Shown piece after piece: positions 10,638 to 20,085 of a DNA stretch of 64,000 bases. The notes beneath the pieces are model-generated. The model saw only the letters and a list, made by a program, of their open reading frames with translations, was not told where the DNA came from and did no database searches. The stretch comes from Perca fluviatilis (Eukaryota; Chordata; Actinopteri; Perciformes; Percidae): NCBI RefSeq assembly GCF_010015445.1, contig NC_053118.1:6661281-6725280 (forward strand). Reading direction: 5' to 3'. Every line of letters starts with the position of its first letter. Position 1 is the first letter of the stretch. The position numbers were made by a program, and so were the translations under genes.

Positions 10638-12673
10638 GGGGTGATAGAATGATTATATAGGGTATTTTACACTGTTCCTTAAGGTCTCCTAATGGGGTAT
10701 GTAACATTGGTTGGGCTGAAAACTGCCCGAATGCTATTTTATTAGGCCCTTAACTACCCTGTGAATATGTCTCTATTTGGAACAAGAGCTTTTCTTCCAA
10801 ATATGGTATGCTAATGAATATTCAGAATGAGCTACGTGCTGATTGGTTTGAGCAAACTACATAGAAACACATGGGAGACTCGACAGCAGGTCTCACTGCA
10901 AAGTTATACATTTTTTGTCGGGCTATTACGTTATTAAAATTCACTTCTGAGACTTTTTTAGGCGAGAAATCAACTATATAAAGCTCAAATATGGGACGTT
11001 TTACGAAAATTGATGGCTTATTGCAAATTTGGTAAGACTGTGTGTCGGAGTTCAGCTGCCGGTGCTGCCTGTGTTGCTGCCTCACTGCCCGGCCTGCCTT
11101 CCTCCACAGACCCCGGCCTGCAACTCCACTCTTCCTGCTAGCTAAATGGCCCGTGTGTGAGAGTGATAGCGCGGTCAGCGAGCTTGTTACACCAGCAATC
11201 TCTTACAACAGTTCCAGTTAATCTAGGCTGGCTGTCAGCTGCTGGCATAACTAGAGTAGCTATATTTACAGTTTGAATTTTTTCACGCCACTTATACAAC
11301 ATATCTCTAAAGGTCTTAAAGCTAACAACGGTGTCCGATTTCAAGTTAATGAATTTTTGTGAAGATTAGGGGTTTCGTTATCTATGACTGTCCCTTCACG
11401 CTAGCTATGTGTAGCTACAAATAACGGATAGTTAGCTTCATTTTCGGAATAAATAAAGTATATTTACAGTTTGAATTTCATCACGCCACTTATACAACAT
11501 CTCCCTAAATGTCTTATAAAGCTAACAACGGTGTCCGATTTCAAGTTAATGACTTTTTGGGAACAGTGGGGTTTTTCGTTAGCTATGACTGTCCCTTCAA
11601 TCCTAGCTATGTGTAGCTAGCTAGCTACAAATCACGGATAGTTAGCTTCATTTTCCGCAAAATTTGTGTATATTTACAGTTTGAATTTCGTCACGCCACT
11701 TATACAACATCTCCCTAAAGGTCTTATAAAGCTAACAACGGTGTCCAATTTCAAGTTAATGAATATTTGTGAATTTCATTTTCAGAGGAATTCTAAGAGG
11801 AGCTAGCTCTCATTGATAGAGCTACATCCAGCCGCAGGCTCTATCATTGAGACTCAGGGACAAGCGGCGTTTATTTCCCCAATCGTTTGTTTAAATAACT
11901 CAACACATTATAATTACACACATTAAAAGATTAACTGGAACCTGTGGTAACAGATTGCTGGCGTAACAAGCTCGCTGACCGTGCTCTCACTCACACACAC
12001 CGGGCATTTAGCTAGCAGGAAGAGGGGAGCTGCAGGTCCTGGAGCTCTGTCAGAGCACCGGCGTTTAGTAGTCCATTATCCAAAAACCGGTGACTTTGCG
12101 CGGGTATGGAGTGCTGTGGGCTGCCAGTCGTGACGGAGCTCCAAGTACCTCATAGCAGGCCGGGGTGTGTGAAGGAAGGCAGGTCGGGCGGCGAGGCAAC
12201 AACACAGGCAGCACCGGCGCTGAATTCCGACACACAGTTGGACAAAATTTGCAATTAGCCATCCATTTTCGTAAAGTGGCCCATATTTGAGCCTTACATA
12301 GTTGATTTCTCGCATAAAAAAGTTTCTTTTCAGAAGTGAATTTTGTAATGGAATAACAGAGATCTGCGTGACCTAGCTAGATTCAGAAAACTACCTGATC
12401 TCAGGTCAGTTGTGTAGCCTATGTAAATGTTGGGGCGTGACCGTTCTCTTAATACACCCATGGGCTGACAAAGGTTCCGGTTTTTGGGAGGTTGACGTCA
12501 ACTTCCAGCTTTGTTGGGATTCGCCCGTTTTAAGCGGCAGTTTCAAAATATGAGATTTTCATAGTAAAGGGGTGTCAATGGGACTTTGAGCTTCTATGTA
12601 TGTCCTATTTACCCACCGAACTGTCGTTATTCAACTATGACAGGGTAAAATCGGTTTTGCATTCTATCACCCC
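10638..12673. mobile_element. Element D, 2-kb element with 14-bp TIR nested in A
   Basis: A perfect 14-bp inverted repeat (GGGGTGATAGAATG) marks both ends. The insertion point is fixed by comparison with the uninterrupted copy at 19380. The interior is an imperfect inverted repeat: blocks near 10890-11220 (CAGCGAGCTTGTTACACCAG and CTAGCTAAATGGCC) recur inverted near 11930-12330. The centre holds three tandem copies of a ~200-bp unit. I recognise no transposase frame; the minus-strand frames at 12065-12315 lie in the arm. Confidence 0.65.
11261..11785 (+). repeat. ~200-bp tandem triplication in element D
   Basis: Units start at 11261, 11459 and 11669 with TATATTTACAGTTTGAATTT. They share CACGCCACTTATACAACAT, GCTAACAACGGTGTCC and GACTGTCCCTTCA. 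The periods are 198 and 210 bases, and the third unit is truncated near 11785. The CTAGCTATGTGTAGCTA segment inside each unit is itself a small palindrome. Confidence 0.85.
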
Positions 12674-13125
12674 TGCTATTGAGGAGGAGAGAGGAGGGGG
12701 CAAGGTGGAAGGTGGGGGTGTGGCCTTGACCAACTGCCACTTTGCTGAATTGAAAGCCATGATGTCTCTCTCTCGTGGGTGGGCCAAATTCTCTGGGCAG
12801 AGAAAGGGGAGGTAACCTTGCTCCTTATGACCTCATAAGGAGGGGATTCCAGATCGGCCCATCTGAGCTTTTATTTTCTCAAAGGCAGAGCAGGATACCC
12901 AGGGCTTGGTTTACACCTATTGGACCTTTAAATAATGATAAAGTAGTTGTGACAAAAAATTATGATTTTTCCATGAATCCTCTATGTTAGCGATTATAAC
13001 ATTACCTAGCTTGTTATTTGCCTTTTTGCCATTGCCTAAGTTGTTTATTAGCTTGTTGGATAGTTAGATAACTTGCTAATGCCACCCAACATGCTTTCAC
13101 TGATTACAGAAAATGAGCATGCTGG

Positions 13126-13166
13126 CTAGTTAGTTAGTTAGTTAGCTAGCTAGCTTGCTTGCTAGG
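13126..13166 (+). repeat. (GTTA/GCTA)n microsatellite
   Basis: Four-base repeats GTTA, then GCTA, then GCTT stand near the right end of repeat B copy 1. Confidence 0.8.
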
Positions 13167-13255
13167 GGTTCAGTTCTCAGTTCAGCATCATCTGTATCAG
13201 AGAAAAGAATCACTTCATCCGATGTTTAAAGTGAATAAAATCTAACTAAGACCTC

Positions 13256-13680
13256 CACAGCGCTGCAGCACTGCAGAGGAAGGTCTGGCTAGTCCACACA
13301 GCATTCTGGGATAGGAGAAAAAGCATGCTCTGGTTTATTGGCATTTCTTTAAACCAATCACAATTGTCTTGGGTGGTGCCAAGCGCTGGACGGAGCTACG
13401 GTGCCGCTGCAAAAATAGCCTCGGGAAGGAACTTGTTTTGGTGGAACAGGTGTACGTTCAAAGATTGTTTTAGTCGTTCAACAGAAAACTCAGATTTGAC
13501 AGATAATCTAGCTAGCTGTCTGGATTTACCCTGCAGAGATCTGAGGAGCAGTTAACCATAGTCCTTATAAATCCAACGGAGTTTAGAATGCCAACACAAA
13601 GAAAGAGGAAGGTACCGGACATCCAGCCAAAAGTGAGGGACCTCCAGCAGCACCGGAACAATCCTGGAAATTAAAATTTG
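13256..13680. repeat. Dispersed repeat C, copy 1
   Basis: It begins CTCCACAGCGCTGCAG and contains AGGAAGGTCTGGCTAGTCC, GCATTCTGGGATAGGA and GTGAGGGACCTCCAGCAGC. It ends ACCGGAACAATCCTGGAAAT. Shorter copies lie at 59998-60062 and 63110-63275. The CAGCGCTG-centred start forms a hairpin. The 76-codon open frame in it shows no domain. It ends only about 130 bp before the (CT)n tract of the first exon. Confidence 0.65.
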
Positions 13681-13803
13681 TCAATATAAACTACTCTTAG
13701 GTATAATGTATAAAATATAAGTAAAGTATTACTAAGTAGCTCTTGGCAACTTTTTTATACAATTACTGGCAAGTCCCATTTAGTGTGAAGTAATTCAGTG
13801 AAT

Positions 13804-13806
<3 letters not shown>

Positions 13807-13836
<30 letters not shown>
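13807..13836 (+). repeat. (CT)15 microsatellite at the acceptor of the first exon
   Basis: Fifteen CT units end 28 bases before the exon. With the following TCTTTTTTTCCCCAG they form one continuous polypyrimidine tract for the acceptor at 13863-13864. Confidence 0.9.
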
Positions 13837-13840
<4 letters not shown>

Positions 13841-13864
13841 TTCTTCCAATCTTTTTTTCCCCAG

Positions 13865-13955
13865 ACACTTCATTCAGCAGCAAACCAACAAAGTCATCAC
13901 CAGCACAAGCCAACTCATCAAACAGCTCTCTGATATAATCAGTGGCTCTTCACGG
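13865..13955 (+). CDS. tsnare1: tsnare1 internal exon: N-terminal syntaxin (Habc-like) helix
   Basis: This exon encodes 30 codons after one base that completes a codon from an exon outside the window (entry phase 2, exit phase 0). The peptide begins HFIQQQTNKVITSTSQLIKQ. It is an amphipathic helix of the kind found in the N-terminal regulatory domain of endosomal Qa-SNAREs, where a QQQTN-type motif is common. The exon has a good acceptor (pyrimidine tract, then CCCCAG) and a GT donor at 13956. The pyrimidine tract is extended upstream by a (CT)15 array at 13807-13836. The assignment to tsnare1, rather than stx7 or stx12, rests on the exons that follow. The gene product should be a SNARE acting in endosomal membrane fusion; that role is inferred from the family. 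No start codon or upstream exon was found between 1 and 13864. Confidence 0.8.
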
Positions 13956-14063
13956 GTATTTCATGCTCAACTTCTTCCCTAATTCACTGTCATTTTTTGA
14001 CGATCAAACAGTGGATTAAACCACCTTTGAGCTAATTAAGGCTAATCTTGTGTTGTTGCACAG

Positions 14064-14138
14064 CAAGACCGTCTGCACCTGACCAGACTAAAGACTGAAC
14101 TCTCAGAGTCTGTGCAGCGCTATGGGGATCTGCAGAAG
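14064..14138 (+). CDS. tsnare1: tsnare1 internal exon: second helix of the N-terminal syntaxin domain
   Basis: The exon is exactly 25 codons, phase 0 at both ends, and lies 108 bp after the previous exon. Its peptide starts QDRLHLTRLKTELSESVQRY and ends GDLQK. The leucine/arginine-rich start, the (K/E)L..(S/D)(F/V)..(Y/F) pattern and the V/LQK ending match the position in syntaxin 7/12-type proteins where the helix passes into the linker. Acceptor (GCACAG) and donor (AAG/GTATCC) are both canonical. Short, in-phase exons with short introns on both sides support a real coding unit rather than a chance frame. Confidence 0.82.
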
Positions 14139-14316
14139 GTATCCTCCACATATAGAATATCTTCATTTGCTTTTATAAATGCACTCTTTTGTCAATGAAT
14201 TCCTTGTAATAACAGTAATACAATAACTATATATGGAGCTGCTCCATTGACAGAAAGTGGTACATATACAAGCAAAACTGTCTTTCACCCTGTCTCTTTA
14301 TTTCCTCCTTTTTCAG

Positions 14317-14373
14317 AAAATTGCAGAGCGTTCAAGGGCCTTGCTCCCTCCAGCGCAAACAGACAAGAATAAG
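14317..14373 (+). CDS. tsnare1: tsnare1 internal exon: KIAE(K/R)SRALLP linker
   Basis: The exon is 19 codons, phase 0/0, with acceptor TTTTTCAG and donor AAG/GTGAGC. The encoded peptide is KIAERSRALLPPAQTDKNK. The segment KIAE(K/R)SRALLP is the feature I recognise as specific to TSNARE1. Syntaxins 7 and 12 carry a different, longer Ser/Arg-rich linker here. The following intron is 17.1 kb and begins, about 210 bp downstream, with a nested hAT/L2 insertion. The previous intron is only 178 bp, so three exons are packed within 510 bp. Confidence 0.85.
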
Positions 14374-15929
14374 GTGAGCATCTATGGAGGTTGATAAACT
14401 GCGCTTTGTTTCACTGTCATTCAGAAAAGAGCAGGGTGATGAGATGCCATTTTTTTGGCTCAATTGCACCACTCCTTTGAAGCTGCATCTAGTCTCTTCC
14501 ACTCTGTTAGAGTATATTACGGTGGACTTCACATCCAACTCTTATGCTACATAGGCAGAAATCGTGGTGGGTCAGGTGGAGTCAGGACTAGTGACGGTCA
14601 AATGAAGCTTCGCAAACCAATTCAATTCATTTTTTTTTTATAGTATCAAATCATAACACGAGTTATCTCGAGACACTTTACAGATAGAGTAGGTCTAGAC
14701 CACACTATAATTTACAAAGCCCCAACAATTACAGTAATTCCCTCAAGAGCAAGCAGTGCGACAGTGGCGAGGAAAAACTCCCTCTTGGGAAGAAACCTCG
14801 GACAGACCCAGGCTCTTGGTAGGCGGTGTCTGACAGTGCCAGTTGGGGATGTGATGAACAGTGGCAATAATAGTCACATTAATAATGGAACAGTGACTTC
14901 AAATGGTAGTCATAGTAGTTCATGTCATATCAGGGTGCTGCAGGGCATTACAGGATGTAGTGTGGCCCAGCAGAGCATGGATGGACGTAGCAGGAAGCAG
15001 CAGGGTTCAGCAGGACGCAGCATGACACTGCAGGGCACCACAGAGCTTAGCAGGGAGTGCAGCAGGACCACGGCAACAGCTGCAACCAGGATCTTGGTGC
15101 CAACGTTCTCCAAGGATTTACGCTGGGTGAAAAAACATAATGACTCTGGGGAGTAAACTCCCCAGAAGCTAGGATTAATAACAAGCATTTCTGGGACGGG
15201 ATGCACACAAATGGTAATAGAAAGGGAGAGGAGAGAGCAGCTCAGTGTGTCAAAGGAAGGAATTCCCCCCGGCAGTCTAGAACTATAACAGCGTAACTAA
15301 GAGAGACAGGTCAAAAGGAGAGGCAGCCTTTTCGGGCTTGGAACTCTCCCCTGCCGGATCAGGCTGTGCTGGCCTGCCTCCCTCTACTTTTGTTATATTA
15401 TTAATCTGACGACTATGAAGAGAAGCAGGTGGGCCGGGTTAGGCGGACGCTGCAACTGCTCACTCCCTAACTATAAGCTTTATCAAATAGGAGAGTTTTA
15501 AGTTCATTCTTAAATGTGGTGAAAGTTTCTGCCCCCTGAATCCAGATTGGGAGCTGGTTCCATAGTAGAAGAGCCTGATAACTGAAGGCTCTGGCTCCCA
15601 TTCTGCTTTTAGAGACTCTAGGTACCACAAGTAACTCTGCATTCTAGGAGCGCAGTGCTCTAGTGGGACAATAAGGTATTAAGAGCTCTTCTAGATATGA
15701 TGTTGCTGGACCATTTAGAGCTTTGTAGGTCAGGAGAAGGATTTTAAATTCAATCCTAGATTTTACAGGAAGCCAATGCAGAGAAGCTAATACAGGAGAA
15801 ATATGATCTCTTTTCTTAGTTCTTGTGAGAACATGCGCTGCAGCGTTCTAGTCCAGCCTGGAAGTAACGAATGCATGGACTAGTTTTTCAGCGTCGTTTT
15901 GAGACAGGATATTCCTAATTTTGGCAATG

Positions 15930-16586
15930 TTACGAAGATGGAAAAAAGGCTGTTCTTGAGGTTTGTTTTAGATCGGCGTTAAAGGATATATCCTGATCAA
16001 AAATAACCCCTAGATTTCTGACAGTAGTGCTGGAGGCCAGGGCAATACCATCCAGAGTAGCTATGTCTTTAGATAATGAGGTTCGGAGGTGTTTAGTGCC
16101 CAGCACAATAACTTCAGTTTTGTTAGAGTGTAACATCAGAAAATTATAGGTCATCCAGGATTTTATATCTTTAATGCATGCTTGAAGTTTAGCTAGCTGA
16201 CTGGTTTCGTCTGGTTTGATTGACAAGTATAATTGGGTGTCATCTGCATAACAGTGAAAGTTAATTGATTGTTTCCTAATAATATTACCAAGAGGAAGCA
16301 TATATAAGGAGAATAGAATTGGTCCAAGCACTGAGCCTTGTGGAACGCCATGGCTAACTTTAGCGTACTTGGAGGATTTATGATTAACATTAACAAATTG
16401 AGATCGATCAGAGAAATAGGACTTAAACCAGCTTAGAGCAATTCCGTTAATGCCAACTAAATGTTCCAATCTCTGTAACAGGATGGTATGGTCAATAGTG
16501 TCAAATGCAGCACTAAGATCTAGTAAAACAAGAATGGAGACAAGTCCTTTGTCTGCAGCAGTTAGAAGGTCGTTAGTAATTTTCAC
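15930..16586 (-). pseudogene. L2 ORF2 reverse-transcriptase fragment
   Basis: The 218-codon frame carries the RT palm motifs DLSAAFDTIDH (23-33), GVPQGSVLGP (80-89) and the catalytic YADD (113-116) followed by TQLYLS. It also has a later LGVIFD motif. The first RT motifs and the N-terminal fingers lie upstream in a stretch (16587-16937) where the sense is spread over different frames. The protein ends without the C-terminal part usual for L2. It is in the same frame as the endonuclease ORF but separated from it by stops. Confidence 0.85.
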
Positions 16587-16937
16587 CAGTGCCGTCTCTG
16601 TGCTATGATTCTTTCTAAATCCTGATTGAAAGTCATCAAATAAACTATTGCTATGTGGAAAATCACATAACTGATTAGCAACTACCTTCTCAAGGATCTT
16701 GGATAGAAAGGGAAGGTTAGATATAGGTCTATAGTTTGCTAAAGACCTCAGGATCGAGGGTGGGTTTTTTCAGAAGAGGTTTTATCACAGCTATTTTAAA
16801 TGACTGCGGACATATTGATCATATCTAGTAATGAAGTGTTAACCACGGGTAACGCTTCTTTGAGTAGTCTCGTTGGGATGGGGTCTAAGAGGCTAAGCTG
16901 AGGATATCTTTAACATAAATTGTTGAAGGTCTATAGG

Positions 16938-18407
16938 TCAAAAGCAGTCTAAGTATATGTCGGGAATAGTCGTTCTTTCTAACGGTCCTGCGTTTAAAGG
17001 TGAACCGTTAGAAGTTGAGGGCAAAAGGTGATAGATTTTATCTCTAATTGTTATAATTTTATCATTAAAGAAGCTCATGAAGTCATCACTATTCAGAGCT
17101 AGAGGAATAGATGGCTCAGTAGAGCTGTGACTCTCTGTCAGCCTGGCTACAGTGCTGAAAAGAAACCTTGGGTTGTTCTTATTTTCTTCTATTAGTGATG
17201 AGTAATAGTTTGATCTGGCCTTTCTAAGGGCCTTCCTATAGGTTTTGAGACTTTCTTGCCAATCCAAACGAGATTCTTCCACTTTGGTGGAATGCCACTT
17301 ACTTTCAAGGTTTCGCGAGATTTGTTTTAATTTGCGAGTTTGGGAGTTATACCAAGGTGCTAGTTTCCTTTGCTTCATCATCTTCTTTTTGAGGGGAGCA
17401 ACAGAGTCTAAAGTCGTCCGTAGGCAGGTTGTAGCACCGTCTACAAATGTATCAATTTGAGAGGGACTGAGGTTAACGTAAAGGTCCTCTGTTATGTTAA
17501 GGCGTGACATAGAGTCAAATGCTGTTGGAATATCTTCCTTAAATTTAGCTATAGCACTGTCAGATAGGCATCTAGTGTAGAAGCTTTTATCTAATTTAGT
17601 ATAGTCAGGTAGTAAGAATTCGAAAGTAATTAAAGAATGATCTGATAATACCGAATTCTGCGGAAATATTATTAAATCCTCAATTTCAATACCATATGCC
17701 AGCACAAGGTCGAGGGTGTGGTTAAAACAGTGGAGTACGCCTTGTTTCCTCGGGAATAAACTCAAAAGCGTACTAAGGCTATCATTGTCAACATCCACAT
17801 GGATATTAAAATCACCTACAATAAGTACTTTGTCTGATTTAAGGACTAAACATGATAAAAACTCTGAGAATTCAGATAAAAATTCAGAATACGGACCTGA
17901 GGCCCTGTAAATAACAACAAATATAATTGGCTGTAATGTTTTCCATTTCGGATGTTGAAGATTAAGAACAAGACTTTCAAACGAGTTATAATTTAGTTTA
18001 GGATTAATTAACAGGCTTGAATCAAAGATGGCTGCAACTCCCCCTCCTCGGCCTGAGCCTCTAGGAATTTGAGTATTAATGTGACTGGGAGGAGTGGCTT
18101 CATTTAGACTGACATATTCTTCATGGCCCAGCCATGTTTCAGTAAGACAAAATAAATCAGTTTTATTATCTGATATCAAATCATTTACCAATACTGCTTT
18201 AGAAGACAGAGCTCTAATATTTAATAGTCCACATCTAATTTTCCTATTTTGTTCTATCGTTGCAGTCGTTTTAATTCCAATTAGGTTGTTAAGTATAGCG
18301 CATCTTTTATTTACCTTTGATTTAACCGATCTGAGCCGGGGGACAGACACCGTGCTTATTAGACTATGAGTGGGCGACTGCTCCAATGGAAGCACAGAGG
18401 GGCACAT
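16938..18407 (-). pseudogene. L2 ORF2 N-terminal part: APE-type endonuclease
   Basis: The 489-codon frame has the exonuclease/endonuclease/phosphatase signature: N63 in LLNIRAL, E90 in LTETWLG, D199 and N201 in VGDFN, and the SDH triad at 255-257. A G-rich RGSGRGGGVAAIF loop lies at 116-128. In non-LTR retrotransposons this domain nicks the target DNA to prime reverse transcription. The frame stops at 16938 before the polymerase domain, by decay rather than by design, because the downstream domain continues in pieces. The four key residues look intact. Confidence 0.85.
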
Positions 18408-18604
18408 TGCACTGCACCTCTGATTACTAATATCAAACTTGGGTTGTCATGGTTTATGACCGATGAACTCTGTCACCACTGTCGCTCACACACTGAATTG
18501 CCATTCCTATAACCTTTTTCTTTGAACAGAGAGCGCCATCTAGTGAGCTCAGAAAATAAAGACAGTGGTTCACAAAGCTTCATTTGACCATCACTAGTCA
18601 GAAC

Positions 18605-19130
18605 CCAACCCATCTGAGGGTTGTCACTTTCTAAAAAAGTGAACAAAAAACATCCTGTAATAATAATAATATATAATTGAAAAATTGTGTAAGTAGTAAA
18701 ACAATACAAATAGGGCAAAAGGGGCGGCGCCAAGCATGCATTTGAAAATCTCACTGCACGAACACACTACGACCAATCACAACAATACACCCAAAGCCCC
18801 ATACGCTTAGCTACCAGCGGAGCTAACTGGTAGATTAAACTCTTGCCATATCCGGTCGGCAAAACAGCAAAAACGTCCTTCTTGCAAAGGAACGATTAGA
18901 GCGCCTTCTTCTGTTCCTCTTTTAGATAAAAACCCAAAGTCTAACTCGTTCATTGCAGTGGCCAAAGCCGTTTAAAACAAAACATGTTCATCCGTAACCG
19001 TCTTGCAATGTTTACTAAGGACTTGGACGTCGCAGCGCTGTCTTCATCTGTTTAGCTTGCCTCTGGCCCGCCTATATCAGATACACCGATGTGATTGGTG
19101 CAGCTCGGCTACAAGGGCATAGTTAATGAG
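18605..19130. other. Stretch with no gene; repeat-like sequence
   Basis: AT-rich, then GC-richer sequence leading into repeat B copy 2. No open frame has a recognisable domain. The last 100 bases (CACCGATGTGATTGGTGC) resemble the interior of dispersed fish repeats, but I cannot assign them. Confidence 0.3.
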
Positions 19131-20085
19131 CATCATTACTGAATGCCAGAGTGACTCGCTGTGCAAATTCAAATTGTGCTCTCGCGAGAACTCTGGATTT
19201 CCAGGGTATGGGAGCAGTGCTGGGACAGCGCTGGGTGGGAGAGAACAAAGTTTAAATTACTTCAGTAACATTAGTTGTGGAACTCCGGTAAGTAGATAAG
19301 GCTATTTTTTTTCTTTTTTTCTTTAAACATTGGATAACGTGTTTTTTTCTCTAACACAGATAATACTGTGTCATTTTAAAGGTCCTATGACATGCTGCTT
19401 TTTGGATGCCTTTATATAGACCTTAGTGGTCCCCTAATACTGTATCTGAAGTCTCTTTCCTGAAATTCAGCCTTGGTGCAGAATTACAGCCACTAGAGCC
19501 AGTGCCACAATGAGCTTTCCTTAGTATGTGCCATTTCTTTGTCTGTACCTTTAAATGCTATTGAGGAGGAGGAGAAGGGGGCGAGGGGAGGTGGAGGAGC
19601 GGAGCAGCAGCGAAGAGAGTCCTGGTGACTTATACCTCACTAAGGATAAAATTCCGGTCACCCGGGCACCTGAGCGTTTATTTTCTTTAAGGCCAGAGCA
19701 GGTACCCAGGGATACCCGCGTTTACACATATCACCTTTCCAGCTACGGGACGGGGGCCGAGGCATGCTGGGGGAATGCATATTAATGTTAAAAAAAAAAC
19801 TCATAAAGTAAATTGTTCATGCCATGGGACCTTTAAATAATTATAAAGTAGTTGTGACAAAAAATTATGGTTTTTCCATGAATCCTCTATGTTAGCGATT
19901 ATAGCATTACCTAGCTTGTTTGGTAGCTTGTTTAATAGCTTGTTGGATAGTTAGTTAGCTAACTTGCTAATTCCTAATAATTGCTAGGGGGGTTCAGTTC
20001 TCAGTTCAGCATCATCTGTATCAGAGAAAAGAATCACTTCATCTGATGTTTAAAGTGAATAAAATCGAACTAACTGGAGTTCCAC
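19131..20085. repeat. Composite repeat B, copy 2
   Basis: Same orientation and layout as copy 1 at 10213. It has the complete inverted ends AGTTGTGGAACTCC (19273) and GGAGTTCCACAACT (20074). It carries an intact element A at 19380-19832 at the same internal position, so A inserted before B was duplicated or amplified. Confidence 0.75.
19380..19832 (+). mobile_element. TTAA-target element A, copy 2 (uninterrupted)
   Basis: The 453-bp element runs from AGGTCCTATGACATGC to CATGCCATGGGACCT between TTAA at 19376-19379 and 19833-19836. It lacks element D and defines the empty site CTTTAAATGCTATTG. A purine-rich stretch, GGAGGAGGAGAAGG, lies in the centre. The 76-codon open frame is incidental. Confidence 0.8.

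Larger units (their letters stand above)
10462..12927 (+). mobile_element. TTAA-target element A, copy 1, interrupted by element D
   Basis: The termini AGGTCCTATGACATGC and TTGGACCT are flanked by TTAA at 10458-10461 and 12928-12931. Landmarks of the family are CCTTAGTGGTCCCCTAATAC, CAGCCACTAGAGCCAGTGCC, TGAGGAGGAGA and ACCTTGCTCCTTATGACC. Three other copies are at 19380-19832 (+), 26231-28703 (-) and 54006-54320 (-). The ends resemble Kolobok/piggyBac-type non-autonomous elements. It has no transposase. Confidence 0.7.
10213..13255. repeat. Composite repeat B, copy 1 (carries two nested insertions)
   Basis: This matches copy 2 (19131-20085) in the same orientation on both sides of an inserted element. 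The left part runs from ATGCCAGAG through CTCTCGCGAGAACTCTGGAT to AACTCCAGTAAGTAGATA. The right part runs from AAAGTAGTTGTGACAAAAAA to GTTTAAAGTGAATAAAATC. The two inner flanks are inverted repeats of each other (TTCACTTTAA..GTGATTCTTTTCTCT). The right end is cut short by the repeat starting at 13256. Confidence 0.7.
14612..18480 (-). mobile_element. L2-type LINE, minus strand, decayed
   Basis: Reading on the minus strand, a 5' part near 18480 is followed by an endonuclease frame, a broken linker, a reverse-transcriptase frame and a long 3' part that ends at the AATTCAATT-rich tail near 14615. Truncated copies of the same family are at 27343-28285 (minus) and 25985-26218 (plus). The ORF is interrupted between 16587 and 16937, so this copy cannot make a full protein. 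It lies antisense in the 17-kb tsnare1 intron. Confidence 0.8.
14589..18596. mobile_element. hAT-type MITE split by an L2 LINE
   Basis: The ends TAGTGACGGTCAAATGAAGC and its inverse CATTTGACCATCACTA match the intact copy at 50169-50351. The flanks GTCAGGAC (14581-14588) and GTCAGAAC (18597-18604) form an 8-bp duplication with one mismatch. The part of the MITE after GAAGCTTCGCAAACC is missing up to ACACACTGAATTGCC, where the LINE has been inserted. Confidence 0.8.

Noticed and set aside
1..13864. Upstream tsnare1 exon ending in phase 2
   Set aside because: I looked for a helix-coding stretch with a GT donor and the usual syntaxin LGT-type motif and found none. The exon is probably upstream of the window.
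14764..15206. Overlapping frames of 130 and 93 codons
   Set aside because: They lie in the 3' part of the minus-strand L2 LINE and show no domain on either strand.
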